From Methylovulum miyakonense HT12 (GTDB taxonomy: Bacteria > Pseudomonadota > Gammaproteobacteria > Methylococcales > Methylomonadaceae): a DNA stretch of 64,000 bases. The translations under genes were made by a program, and so were the position numbers. The notes under the pieces were generated by a model, which searched no databases, was not told the DNA's origin, and worked only from the letters and a program-made list of their open reading frames with translations. The DNA lies in contig NZ_KB913025.1 in NCBI RefSeq assembly GCF_000384075.1, positions 643,584 to 707,583 of the forward strand, written 5' to 3'. This document shows, piece after piece, positions 1-7,529 of this stretch. Every line of letters begins with the position of its first letter. Positions within the stretch are counted from its first letter, which is position 1.

Positions 1-501
1 CTGTCGGTCAGGACATAGCGGAACTTGATGGCGTTCGCCACGCAGGTGGCGATCATCGAACGCATCAGTTCATTCTTGGTGAACTCCGCCGCCCGCTTGA
101 CCTTGCGGGTTTTTACGTCGCTGAACTGATGCGGTTTGCGCACCACTTCGAAGGCGACCGGAACCGACACGTCCCCGCTGTGGTACAGCGCGTTCAACAG
201 GTTGATGCCTTTGACGGAGCGGCCTTTGCAGTGGTCATAGTGCCAACACATGATCTCGTTCTCGTCGGTGCTGGCCTTTTCCTGGACGGTGTCGTCGAAG
301 ATCAGGCACGCGTCATCCTTCTCGATCTGGCGCACGATGCGTTTGGCATCAACCCACAAGTCTTTTGAGGTATACAGCCTGGCGGACATGTGGCGGGTTA
401 TCTGGTCATGGCTGACTTCACCGTCAAGCATCGCCCAGGCTGGTCGCCGTCGCCAAGCCTTGGTTGCAAATCAGGTAGTCTGTGTAGAGTTCTGTTTTTT
501 C
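1..501 (-). pseudogene. Transposase N-terminal part (IS4/IS701-like DDE superfamily), frameshifted and cut by window edge
   Basis: Read on the minus strand, about 160 codons resemble the N-terminal half of a DDE transposase of the IS4/IS701 type, with stretches such as LYTDYLICNQGLATATSL, MLDGEVSHDQITRHM and DDTVQEKASTDENEIMCWHY. The reading frame breaks near 430-434: the segment ending ...SLGDA runs into a stop, while MLDGEVSHDQ continues in another frame, as expected from loss of two bases. The C-terminal part lies beyond position 1. The start codon region is missing because the IS4-family element abuts it at 502. Family assignment is from memory of similar transposases and could shift between neighbouring IS families. 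Inactive as it stands. Confidence 0.6.
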
Positions 502-524
502 TCTCTGTACATGACAAAGATCAG

Positions 525-1746
525 CTAAAAGGGTGTGGCCTTATCCTCACGAAGGAAGCCAAACAAAGCCTCAATGGCCTTCCCAAAGCCATACGCCAAC
601 TGAAACAAGGCTTCGTTGATAATGTCCAACCCCAGCCTGAAAATGCTTTTGGCAAGGCGTTGATGTTTTTTGACTTTGATGGGCTTGACCCTTTCGTGTT
701 GCCATTCGCCCACGCGGTGCGCCCAGCAAAAGGCGATCACCGCGACCACCAGCAGGCGTTTGATGCGGCGGCGGTCGGTGACATGGGTGTCCTCAAAGTT
801 AAAGCCACGGCTTTTCAGGCAGCCAAACAGGGTCTCGATTTGCCAACGCAACGCATACGTTTCAATGGCGTCCAGGCAGGGCTTGGCGGTGGCGACAATC
901 AGCAGTTCGCCGTCGTCCAAACGCAAAGCGGATAAATAAACCGCCGTGCCGGTCATTTTCCGGACACCCGCCAGCACGAGGCTTTCGCCAGGCTTCAGGG
1001 TGCGGAACAGTTGCCGGGCTTGGACAAAACACCCACGCCCGTTGGTCACCCGGGTGTTTTTCTTGACCCGGACGGCAAAGTCGATGCCTTCGCCTTGCAG
1101 CCAGCCGAACCATTTTTCGCGGCTATGTCACCGTTAATTGTGGAAGCCTTAAATGACGCGGCTTTCAGCGAAAGCCGCAATCCGCATTAAATAAGGCTTT
1201 GCGCCGAACATAAAATTTTTTCAACAACTAACGGTGACATAGCCTTTTTCGCCGACAAACTCACGGTCGGCCAAGAATTTGATGGTGCGCCCTTTGCCGA
1301 ATTCTCGGACAAACCGCTTCAACAGGGCGATGCGCTCGCGGGTGCTGGAGTTGCCTTGTTTGTTCAGCAATAGCCAGTAAACGGGAACGGCAATGCCTTT
1401 GTAGACCACCGCCAGCATGAGGATATTGATGTCTTTCTTACCCCACTGCCAGTTGGTGCGGTCGAACGTCAGGTAATAGTCGGTTTCAAGGAAACCGAAC
1501 AGTTTCATGACAAACCAAGCGACACCGTCAAACCCGACGGCACCGGGGTCGCTGATGAAGCGTTGCATCCGCCGGTAATGGGAATCCGCTTTGGCCTTAC
1601 CGGGAAATGCCTGGGCGAGCTTGGTTAAGTTAATGGTTTCCTTGAAAAAATAACGCGACCACCATCCCAACCAGACAATCCATTCGCGCCTTGTTCCAGT
1701 GAAAGTGTTGGTTTAACATAGTCGTTAGCTCGTTGAAGTGTGGCAT
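525..1746 (-). pseudogene. IS4-family transposase, broken by a frameshift and a MITE insertion
   Basis: The start is probably the ATG at 1746 (MPHFNELTTMLNQHF). The frame is lost at an A6 run on the plus strand (1645-1650), where one base too many separates ...VALFF from KETINLTKLAQAF. The next segment carries the first catalytic Asp (LTFDRTNWQWG) and the second (LADREFVGEK), then runs into the MITE. Deleting the MITE and one copy of its target duplication restores DREFVGEKWFGWLQGEGIDF exactly. The C-terminal segment has the IS4 signature Y-x2-R-x3-E-x6-K (YALRWQIETLFGCLK). The family is therefore clear, and the gene is inactive. Confidence 0.8.
1121..1244. mobile_element. 124-bp MITE-like element inside the IS4 transposase
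   Basis: The element begins GGCTATGTCACCGTTA and ends with the exact complement. Over the outer 25 bases the two ends match at 23 positions. It is flanked on both sides by TTTTTCGC (1113-1120 and 1245-1252), an 8-bp target duplication. Inside is a second perfect hairpin, GCGGCTTTC at 1158-1166 pairing with 1170-1178 across a 3-nt loop, nested in AAGCCTTA/TAAGGCTT, so much of the element can fold as one long stem. It has no coding capacity. An 8-bp duplication and GG-starting ends fit mobilisation by an IS of the ISL3 or IS1595 type, which is inference. Confidence 0.85.
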
Positions 1747-2078
1747 CTTGTCCTATTTCGCAAAAATTCACTATTTTGCCATATTTTCAACGGGCTATTT
1801 TTTTGTCATGTACAGAGATAAATAACAATATTCCCCTACCTGATTGGGTCGTCGATGGAGTGCGATATATATATTCAATTCACCAGTCCTCGATAAGCAT
1901 TTGTTATCACTATAAAAAGCCTATCAATCTGAAAATTATGGCGCACTTAAAGACACGGTTTATTTGTGCGAATCACCTTTGATTAATTAACGGACCTTAG
2001 CTATAAGGCAAACATTCGACAACCCAAACAACATATAATGGCAAACAAAAGCCAAAGAGAAGCGGAAACAGAGAAAAA

Positions 2079-2402
2079 ATGTATGACTACATGATCAAGG
2101 CCTTGCTGATAGTTTCGCTGTGCGCCTTACCGATGTCGGTTTCAGCCGACGAAGGCGGGGTGACAAAAAACTATTGCCATGACCGAGCCAATCAAAAAGA
2201 ATTCGAGGAGTTGTTGCAAAATAACCCAACAGACATGGGTATTATCCGGCTGTTTGCCATACGTCAAGGCTTATGTGAAATGATTGGCAAACGACTAATC
2301 CCTTTGGAAACGGGCATAGATTTATGGGCGATTGAACGCCAAAAAATCCTCCTTGAACGGACGAAAAAAAATCTAAGTCGCCTGACCAAGAAGGCGTTTT
2401 AA
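2079..2402 (+). CDS. Small secreted protein of unknown function
   Basis: A 107-residue protein with a clear Sec signal peptide (hydrophobic IKALLIVSLCALPMSVSA followed by DEGG), so the mature part is a periplasmic or exported domain of about 84 residues. It has two cysteines (YCHDRA and GLCEMIG) that could form one disulfide, and a basic, helical C terminus. I do not recognise a family. The start could be the ATG at 2079 or the ATG at 2091, which gives a shorter n-region. It stands alone between two insertion sequences. The preceding 260 bases (1819-2078) hold nothing I can name. Confidence 0.55.
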   Translation: MYDYMIKALLIVSLCALPMSVSADEGGVTKNYCHDRANQKEFEELLQNNPTDMGIIRLFAIRQGLCEMIGKRLIPLETGIDLWAIERQKILLERTKKNLSRLTKKAF

Positions 2403-2752
2403 AACAAGCTATAGTGAAACAACGGTTCAAACCTCCCAGCCGCCAACAATAAAATCCAGTTGTGGATTTTGGACATGGCAAATGTGCTTAACCAAGCTGG
2501 CAATATCCAGCCATTTGTAAGCCGTGTTCCTGAGTACACCAACACAAAATTGTACCCGTCAATATAAACAATCGCCCTCATCCTTTGCCCTATAAATGAA
2601 AAAACTGCCCGAAGGCTGTCTTTCCGTCTTACAGTGAAGCCAACTTAATGACTGCCCCATAAGATGAGTTGTGGGATTGCTCTACAAAATCAAAAAACAG
2701 ATTTTAAAATCTAAACCTTAGAAATTAACCAAATTTTTCCGTCCTTATATAG
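2403..2752. other. Intergenic stretch, no supported gene
   Basis: About 350 AT-rich bases between the small secreted protein and the left end of the IS3-family element. Possible reading frames here are short, lack a ribosome binding site and resemble nothing known. No repeat or hairpin of note was seen. Confidence 0.5.
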
Positions 2753-2786
2753 TGGACCCCATTGTCCAGACAATAAAATGCCTAAT

Positions 2787-3668
2787 TTAAGAGGGTGTCG
2801 TCTCTGTCACAGCAGAGGGTTGCTGCCCCGTTTCTTCACTTGACGATGCATTTTTATCACCAAAACGATCGGCGATTTTTGCCCCGCCACCGTCTCCCGT
2901 CCGATAGGCTTGATCCGGTGTTTTATAGCCCAATGCCTGATGAAACCGCCCACCGTTGTAAAACTCCGCCAATCCCATCAGCAGTTCCGGCATCGAGGCA
3001 TAGTTTTTCGGATAAACATCTTCGTATTTGACGCTCCGCCATAGCCGTTCGACAAAAAGGTTGTCCAATGCCCTGCCACGCCCGTCCATGCTGATGTGGA
3101 TGGCGTTGTCCTTCAACAGTTTAATCCATGATTCGCTGGTGAATTGCGATCCCTGGTCGGTGTTGAATATCGCAGGCTTTCCAAACCCCTTGAGGGCATC
3201 AGCCAGGCAATCCACGCAAAAACCGGCGTCCATCGTGTTCGACACCTGCCAAGCCAGGACTTTACGGCTATACCAGTCGATGATCGCCACTAGGCATACA
3301 AAACCCTGTGTCAGGCGGATATAGGTGATATCTGTACTCCAGACATGGTTCGGGCGCACCACGCTTAACCCCCTGAGAAGATAAGGATAAATTGCATTTT
3401 GCGGATGCTTTTTGCTGGTGTTAGGGCTTGGCACCATCGCGACCAAGCCCAATATCCGCATCAGCCGCTGCACACGCTTGCGGTTCACGCAATGCCCTTG
3501 GGCACGTAGCCAGACCACCACAACCTGCAAACCATTTTTGAATGGATGCCGGGTGTATTCTTCATCCAACAGACGCAACAGGGGCAGCTCAGTTTCATCC
3601 GCAACCGCCATCCTGTGCGCATAAACCGTTGACCGCGCAATGCCCGCCAGTTGGCACTGTGCCGCCAC
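2787..3668 (-). CDS. IS3-family transposase OrfB (rve/DDE integrase domain)
   Basis: The catalytic subunit region of the IS3 transposase, 293 residues from the first internal start. The natural protein is the OrfAB fusion entered by -1 frameshifting at an A7 run (minus strand, 3729-3735), which continues KKVRDQPLSQRQ... into this frame. The DDE triad is visible: D in WSTDITYIRL, D in FNTDQGSQFTS, and E in LFVERLWRSVKYE, the last motif being typical of IS3. An HTH-like N-terminal region (GIARSTVYAHRM) precedes it. The tail after residue 255 is polar and probably dispensable. Confidence 0.88.
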   Translation of the reverse strand: MAAQCQLAGIARSTVYAHRMAVADETELPLLRLLDEEYTRHPFKNGLQVVVVWLRAQGHCVNRKRVQRLMRILGLVAMVPSPNTSKKHPQNAIYPYLLRGLSVVRPNHVWSTDITYIRLTQGFVCLVAIIDWYSRKVLAWQVSNTMDAGFCVDCLADALKGFGKPAIFNTDQGSQFTSESWIKLLKDNAIHISMDGRGRALDNLFVERLWRSVKYEDVYPKNYASMPELLMGLAEFYNGGRFHQALGYKTPDQAYRTGDGGGAKIADRFGDKNASSSEETGQQPSAVTETTPS

Positions 3669-3678
3669 GGACAGCCCA

Positions 3679-4002
3679 TTACCGGCACCGATCCAGCCTT
3701 GCCGTTGGCTTAGTGGCTGATCCCGGACTTTTTTTAAGCCAGTCCAGTTCCATGTTGAGCTGGCCTATCTTGGCGTATAGGCGTTCCGGGTCGCTTTGCG
3801 GGTCAATGGACTTTGGGCCGCGCTTCACGTCAAACAACTGCCCGGCATTTTCCAGCAACGCCTTTTTCCAGAGGCCGACTTGTGTCGGATGGACACCGAA
3901 CTCCTGGGCTATCTCGTTCACGATTTTGTTGCCTTTCACCGCCTCCAACGCCACTTTCGCTTTTTGTGCGCCGGACATGATCATGCGTTTTTTTTCACTC
4001 AT
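3679..4002 (-). CDS. IS3-family OrfA (HTH DNA-binding protein)
   Basis: A 107-residue HTH_Tnp_1 (IS3/IS911-type) protein. The helix-turn-helix lies at residues 20-45 (VNEIAQEFGVHPTQVGLWKKAL), followed by a leucine-heptad stretch (LYAKIGQLNMELDWLKK) that normally mediates multimerisation. It provides the N-terminal DNA-binding part of the OrfAB transposase. The slippery run lies inside the LKKS codons at 3729-3735, placing the OrfB frame at -1. Intact. Confidence 0.88.
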   Translation of the reverse strand: MSEKKRMIMSGAQKAKVALEAVKGNKIVNEIAQEFGVHPTQVGLWKKALLENAGQLFDVKRGPKSIDPQSDPERLYAKIGQLNMELDWLKKSPGSATKPTARLDRCR

Positions 4003-4146
4003 TTAAGCCTACCTTTTTAGGATAGACACCATCTTAAACTGCTGTCTGTTTTTTGGGGCCTTAAAGTACGCACCCTTATCAAGCGAGCATTTAGCCGTCA
4101 AAGCAGAAAATGTATCATTTATAAGTAACAACAATGTCACAAGCAT

Positions 4147-4178
4147 AAAAAAAGCCCTATGATATATCATAAGGCTTT
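4147..4178 (-). terminator. Original tRNA-Thr terminator, displaced by prophage integration
   Basis: AAAGCC (4151-4156) pairs with GGCTTT (4173-4178), and the centre TATGATATATCATA is self-complementary. On the minus strand the stem is followed by a run of seven T (from 4153-4147). It lies 8 bases beyond the displaced 3' end of tRNA-Thr at 4186, the usual place for the terminator of that minus-strand tRNA gene before integration split the locus. Confidence 0.7.
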
Positions 4179-4185
4179 GATTTAT

Positions 4186-4230
4186 TGGAGCTAGTGGGGG
4201 GAATCGAACCCCCGACCCACACATTACGAA
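4186..4230 (-). repeat. Left attachment site: 45-bp copy of the tRNA-Thr 3' end
   Basis: These 45 bases are identical to 17132-17176, which is the 3' part of the intact tRNA-Thr gene (T arm, variable region, part of the anticodon arm and CCA end). Homology stops abruptly at both ends. This fragment cannot form a tRNA by itself. It marks the distal end of the element integrated at tRNA-Thr. Confidence 0.93.
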
Positions 4231-4403
4231 AACTTTGTTGTGTGCTACACAGTGCGAAATAGTGTTTTAAAACAGTGGGCTATAAAAACGAAAACCACAT
4301 TAAAAAACAATAACGCTCCCTAATGTAGTCAGAATGTAGTAAACAATCATTTTTCTTTAATTGCAGTTACAATAAGCAAATTCTTGATAAAACCTAATTC
4401 GTT

Positions 4404-4766
4404 ATGGCTACGTTAACCTTTGATACCCATGAATTTGTAACCGAACTTAAGCAGGCGGGTTTGACTGAACCACAAGCTGTGGCCATAACACGGCTTCATC
4501 AACAAGCCACCTCCGCCCTTGTCGATTACGTCAAGCATGAACATAACCTTGATAACGTCGTCACCAATAAAGATTTGGATGCGAGGATTAAGGAAACCGA
4601 ACTTAAAATTGAACTTGTCCGCTCTGAATTGAAGCGTGATATTGAAATGGTCAGGCGTGAAATACAAGAAACTAAAGCTGACCTTATTCGCTGGGTTGTC
4701 GGTGTCGGCCTATTGCAGATAACGATTATTACCGCGCTTTTGTTACGTCTTACTGGAAAGTTTTAA
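4404..4766 (+). CDS. Coiled-coil protein with C-terminal membrane anchor (DUF1640/CCDC90-like)
   Basis: A 120-residue protein. Residues 1-40 form a conserved-looking helical head (FVTELKQAGLTEPQAVAI), residues 55-92 are a charged coiled coil (KETELKIELVRSELKRDIEM), and residues 95-115 are one transmembrane helix (WVVGVGLLQITIITALLL). This is the architecture of DUF1640/CCDC90-type proteins, which are often found in multiple copies in bacteria and have no established function there. It is the first gene inside the left att site and converges with the nuclease gene, overlapping it by four bases. It may be a moron gene carried by the phage. Confidence 0.7.
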   Translation: MATLTFDTHEFVTELKQAGLTEPQAVAITRLHQQATSALVDYVKHEHNLDNVVTNKDLDARIKETELKIELVRSELKRDIEMVRREIQETKADLIRWVVGVGLLQITIITALLLRLTGKF

Positions 4767-5560
4767 TTATGTTTGTTTAAATTATTTCTTATTTGTATTG
4801 TGTTTTTACATTTTGGATAATTTACACATCCCCAAAATTCGCCACCAGCGTTTTTTCCTGTTTTTGCAGTTCGTTTAGTCATTTTTACGTTACACCTTAC
4901 ACAAGTTGGGGTTGTGTAATCTCCAGTGGTTGCTAGCTTGTCAATTTTCCGTTTTTCTTTATCGCCAAGGTTATTGATTAATGTTATTAATTCGTCGCAA
5001 TCAATCAATAATAGGTTTTTGCCTTTGGCAAACTCAATTGCATCTTTGCTGTATTCTGACGTTGTTAAAAAGATTCCATGCTTTACTCTTTCGGCAGCCA
5101 TCACACCGTAAAGCTCGCGTATCAAATTAACACCTATCGGCCTGTTCCATGCCTTACATTGTGCCACCGCTAATAAACTTCCATTCTTGTCTTTGATTTT
5201 TATATCAATTCCGCCATCAGCCCCGATACACGTCACATCCGCTGTGCAGTTTTTTAACTTCAGGTATTCCACGCATATTTCTTCGTAACGCTTCCATTCC
5301 AACGATCTTAAAAATGGCTTAGTCCATCTGATAATCCCCTCGTTTTTAGGGTGTATCGTTCCTGAATAGTCGGTTTTTTTAGGGATGGCGTATAAATTGG
5401 GCTGCTCTTCAAGCTTTTTCAATTCCCGGCTTATTTGAATGCCTTCAAGGGTTGATTCTATTAGCTCCATTTTTTTGCCTTTCTTTTTTTTCTTTACTAG
5501 CAAATCAATGATTTTTATGATTATTGCGAACGCAATTATTACTGTCCATAAGTTAACCAT
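4763..5560 (-). CDS. Membrane-anchored Mrr-like restriction endonuclease with topoisomerase-type zinc finger
   Basis: A 265-residue protein. It has an N-terminal membrane helix (VIIAFAIIIKIIDLL) followed by a lysine-rich stretch. Residues 85-195 form an Mrr_cat-type PD-(D/E)xK nuclease: WKRYEEICVEYLK, then GADGGIDIKI and AVAQCKAW supply the catalytic D...QxK pattern. Residues 218-255 are a four-cysteine zinc ribbon like those of topoisomerase I (CVRC ... GCVNYPKC). Such proteins cleave foreign or modified DNA in known Mrr systems; the substrate here is unknown. It is 37 bases downstream of a second membrane protein on the same strand, so they are probably one operon carried by the phage. Confidence 0.82.
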   Translation of the reverse strand: MVNLWTVIIAFAIIIKIIDLLVKKKKKGKKMELIESTLEGIQISRELKKLEEQPNLYAIPKKTDYSGTIHPKNEGIIRWTKPFLRSLEWKRYEEICVEYLKLKNCTADVTCIGADGGIDIKIKDKNGSLLAVAQCKAWNRPIGVNLIRELYGVMAAERVKHGIFLTTSEYSKDAIEFAKGKNLLLIDCDELITLINNLGDKEKRKIDKLATTGDYTTPTCVRCNVKMTKRTAKTGKNAGGEFWGCVNYPKCKNTIQIRNNLNKHN

Positions 5561-5597
5561 TTTTTGATTTTATTTAGCAATAGGGAGGTATTGGCAA

Positions 5598-6107
5598 TTA
5601 TTCTTTATAAGTTAGGATGAATTGCTTCCATGCCCTAACGTGGGCGTTGATACAATCCATTTTTTCTTGTTCGTTTTCAGGGCTAACACAATTGCTAGGT
5701 TTTTTATAAAATTCCTTGAACGCTTTGTCCCTTCGCATTTTTGCCCCTTCTTTTTCCCAGTCCACTTCCTGGGTTTCTCTAGTTTGGTTTTCGTTGAATA
5801 TCTTCCCCTCAATTTTTGCAAACTCTCCTTTTTTTAACCGTCCCCTATCCTCAAGTTTCCTGACTATATTCCCTATGCCTTCGTGAACCACTTCTTTTTG
5901 TAGTTCCATTATGGGGTTAAGGCTTAATGTCCTGGTGTTTGGCCAACTGTCCTGATTGTTTTCTTTACCCGTTGAAACCATATAGACCAATAATCCACCT
6001 ATTGCTAGGTAGATTAAATAGGGTTTTTTTCTGCTGGCTATATAACGGATTGCGTCGATTATTATTACTAAGACAACTAAACAAACAAGCAAAATTGCTA
6101 CCCACAT
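5598..6107 (-). CDS. Membrane protein of unknown function, upstream of the nuclease gene
   Basis: A 169-residue protein with two transmembrane helices near the N terminus (VAILLVCLVVLVIIIDAI and YLIYLAIGGLLVYMVSTG), then a charged soluble domain. The C terminus has a pattern seen on unrelated small proteins, with aromatic residues and two cysteines (FKEFYKKPSNC ... KMDCINAHVRAWKQF), probably a disulfide-bonded helical hairpin, which would place it in the periplasm. A good Shine-Dalgarno (AAGGGG) precedes the start at 6107. The following gene is the Mrr-like nuclease. I cannot name a function; a regulator, sensor or partner of the nuclease is possible. Confidence 0.6.
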   Translation of the reverse strand: MWVAILLVCLVVLVIIIDAIRYIASRKKPYLIYLAIGGLLVYMVSTGKENNQDSWPNTRTLSLNPIMELQKEVVHEGIGNIVRKLEDRGRLKKGEFAKIEGKIFNENQTRETQEVDWEKEGAKMRRDKAFKEFYKKPSNCVSPENEQEKMDCINAHVRAWKQFILTYKE

Positions 6108-6228
6108 TATTCAGCCCCTTACATGAAGAAATAAAAATGCTTTTAATGTAGCTCACTAAAGCCCGTAAAAGCTATGAACTATTTCACATCCTGCCTGGAT
6201 TTGAACCATTTTTTATAAATTTTGTGGG

Positions 6229-6507
6229 CTAATCTGTACCCGTCCTTAGATTTAGGCGTTGCCTTGTGTCCTCCATATCTGGGCTTATCTGTCCGGCTTC
6301 TGGAATTGTTAAGCCTGTTGTTAACCAATAAGCATATTCAGGCCATAACTGTATAACTGCTGTTATTTGTTCTTCATTTGCCCGGCCTCTTCTGTTCCTT
6401 ATATTTCCCCAGGTTGTTCGGGGTATTCCTGTTTTTTCTTCTAGTTTAGGATTTTTTAATCCTATGAAATCCAAAAGAATTATCATTCTTTCGCGTATAT
6501 CTTGCAT
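6229..6507 (-). CDS. Phage repressor candidate (XRE-like HTH)
   Basis: A 92-residue protein. Residues 15-45 form a helix-turn-helix (FIGLKNPKLEEKTGIPRT followed by TWGNIRNRRGRA), and residues 45-70 (EEQITAVIQLWPEYAYWLTTG) match the region that often follows the HTH in small phage repressor-like proteins. It is transcribed divergently from the excisionase-like gene at 6607, across a 99-base region with a strong promoter and three repeated 9-mers. That arrangement is typical for a lysogeny switch. Its role as prophage repressor is inferred from fold and position. No clear Shine-Dalgarno; an alternative start exists at codon 8. Confidence 0.7.
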   Translation of the reverse strand: MQDIRERMIILLDFIGLKNPKLEEKTGIPRTTWGNIRNRRGRANEEQITAVIQLWPEYAYWLTTGLTIPEAGQISPDMEDTRQRLNLRTGTD

Positions 6508-6511
6508 AAAA

Positions 6512-6552
6512 TTATGTATTTTATATTGACTATGTATTATATACTGTGTATT
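6512..6552. promoter_or_regulatory. Candidate repressor operators: three direct repeats (Y)TRTGTATT
   Basis: TTATGTATT (6512-6520), CTATGTATT (6530-6538) and CTGTGTATT (6544-6552) are near-identical 9-mers between the divergent repressor and excisionase-like genes. Two of them overlap the spacer and -10 region of the rightward promoter, so a bound repressor would block it. That the repressor binds here is inference. Confidence 0.55.
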
Positions 6553-6554
6553 AT
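6526..6554 (+). promoter_or_regulatory. Sigma-70-type promoter for the rightward phage genes
   Basis: TTGACT (6526-6531), a 17-base spacer and TATTAT (6549-6554) form a near-consensus promoter about 50 bases upstream of the gene at 6607. It is the best-looking promoter in the element. Confidence 0.7.
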
Positions 6555-6606
6555 TTACACAATTTCAAACGAGCCACAAAGAGCCAAGCGAGGCTAAGGT
6601 GCAATC

Positions 6607-6864
6607 ATGAACCAGCAAAATCAACAAGTCAAACCAGAAGAATTGCGGGAAGCGTTGAACCGAGTCCCGGTCATCGTCAACGTCCCTCTGGTGCATCCCG
6701 CAAAATTTGCCGAACTCATAGGCGTTTCGGAAGGCGTCGTGGGCGGCTGGGTAGACCGGGCTTATATACCCACGGTCAAAATAGGCCGTTACCTCTTTGT
6801 CAACCTTGCCCAGATACAAGAAAGCTCCAAAACAGCCGGATTTGTTGGGGGGTCAATACAATGA
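6607..6864 (+). CDS. Excisionase/Cox-like MerR-type DNA-binding protein
   Basis: An 85-residue protein. Residues 33-70 read as a short winged HTH of the excisionase/AlpA type: HPAKFAELIGVSEGVVGGWV, then IPTVKIGRYLFVNL, where the last strand pair is the wing. Such proteins either direct excision or activate or repress phage promoters. It is the first gene after the rightward promoter and opposite the repressor, the Cro/Cox position. Its stop overlaps the next start (ATGA at 6861). Confidence 0.7.
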   Translation: MNQQNQQVKPEELREALNRVPVIVNVPLVHPAKFAELIGVSEGVVGGWVDRAYIPTVKIGRYLFVNLAQIQESSKTAGFVGGSIQ

Positions 6865-7529
6865 ACATCACCCAAAAACAACTACGATCCACCCTTTCCG
6901 GCCTTTCTTTATCTGTTATTTATGAGCAAGAACGTATTAAAACTGAACATAAGGATGATATTTCCCTTATCCGGTCACTTGTGTTGCGTGAATATGGCAT
7001 CCGTAAAGATAAGGTCAATTTTTTGCGCTCGCTTTTTCCTGAACCCTTAACCGCCACATGGCAAAAAATATTTGATGACGAACTTTTGTACCTTGATCAA
7101 AGTTGTAAATACTTTTTGGATCGCATTGAAGAACGGCTGCAACAAGAATCAGAACAAACAACCCTGAATCAACCGGCACCTTCACCTAGCCATACCATCA
7201 ATGTCGAACTTGAGCCAGGCCAGCTACTGACAGTCACGCACAAACCTACTGGCACAGTCCTGCAAGCCCTTATCGACCTTAAGGAAGAGTCCGTCTATTT
7301 AGACAATTCGAGCGATGGCCTCTGTGTTGATTTCTCCGCCCGTGCCACCCGAAAAATTAAAGAGCTTGCTTCCGTACATAAAACCTTGCCACCTGAAAAT
7401 GGCCTCAACGTGCCAGAAGACCGGCTGGCACACTCTTTTGAACACGAAGTGGCCGAACTGGAACAAACCGTCTTCACCTTGCCTGGGCAATACCATGACT
7501 CCATCAACTTCTGCGACACCACAAGCTAA
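6861..7529 (+). CDS. Inovirus early protein of unknown function
   Basis: 222 residues starting MNITQKQLRSTLSGL; the ATG at 6861 overlaps the TGA of the previous gene, so translation is probably coupled. The frame is open much farther upstream, but that part lies over the excisionase gene and has odd composition, so I reject the longer start. The N-terminal half is helical (LIRSLVLREYGIRKDKVNFL). After a Pro-rich linker near residue 110 comes a beta-rich segment (VELEPGQLLTVTHKPTGTVL). No family recognised; it belongs to the early operon. Confidence 0.6.
   Translation: MNITQKQLRSTLSGLSLSVIYEQERIKTEHKDDISLIRSLVLREYGIRKDKVNFLRSLFPEPLTATWQKIFDDELLYLDQSCKYFLDRIEERLQQESEQTTLNQPAPSPSHTINVELEPGQLLTVTHKPTGTVLQALIDLKEESVYLDNSSDGLCVDFSARATRKIKELASVHKTLPPENGLNVPEDRLAHSFEHEVAELEQTVFTLPGQYHDSINFCDTTS

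Larger units (their letters stand above)
502..1818 (-). mobile_element. Decayed IS4-family insertion sequence
   Basis: A 17-bp perfect terminal inverted repeat, TCTCTGTACATGACAAA at 502-518 and its complement at 1802-1818, encloses one transposase gene on the minus strand. No target-site duplication is evident at the outer flanks, so one flank may have been rearranged. The element sits directly against the start of another transposase remnant (1-501). It is interrupted internally by a 124-bp MITE (1121-1244) and has a frameshift near its N terminus, so it cannot transpose on its own. Confidence 0.75.
2753..4062 (-). mobile_element. IS3-family insertion sequence, apparently intact
   Basis: Two overlapping minus-strand genes (orfA 3679-4002 and orfB 2787-3668) have the IS3 organisation with a programmed frameshift site. 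The ends are imperfect inverted repeats: TGGACCCCATTGTCCAGACA at the left (from 2753) against a right end whose complement reads TAAGGCCCCAAAAAACAGAC (to about 4062). The shared core is CCCCA...CAGACA. The exact right boundary is uncertain by a base or two. No clear target duplication was seen. Both genes are undamaged, so it may be active. Confidence 0.8.

Noticed and set aside
1819..1860. Remaining half of the first transposase beyond the IS4 element
   Set aside because: A short CTACCTGATT match to the transposase start region is in the wrong orientation and too short; no target duplication links the two flanks.
4186..4230. Second tRNA-Thr gene
   Set aside because: Only the 3' 45 bases are present; the 5' half is missing, so it is an att fragment and not a tRNA.
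6546..6860. Long N-terminal extension of the gene at 6861
   Set aside because: It overlaps the whole excisionase-like gene in another frame with Arg/Ser/Pro-rich composition; the ATGA overlap at 6861 is the natural start.
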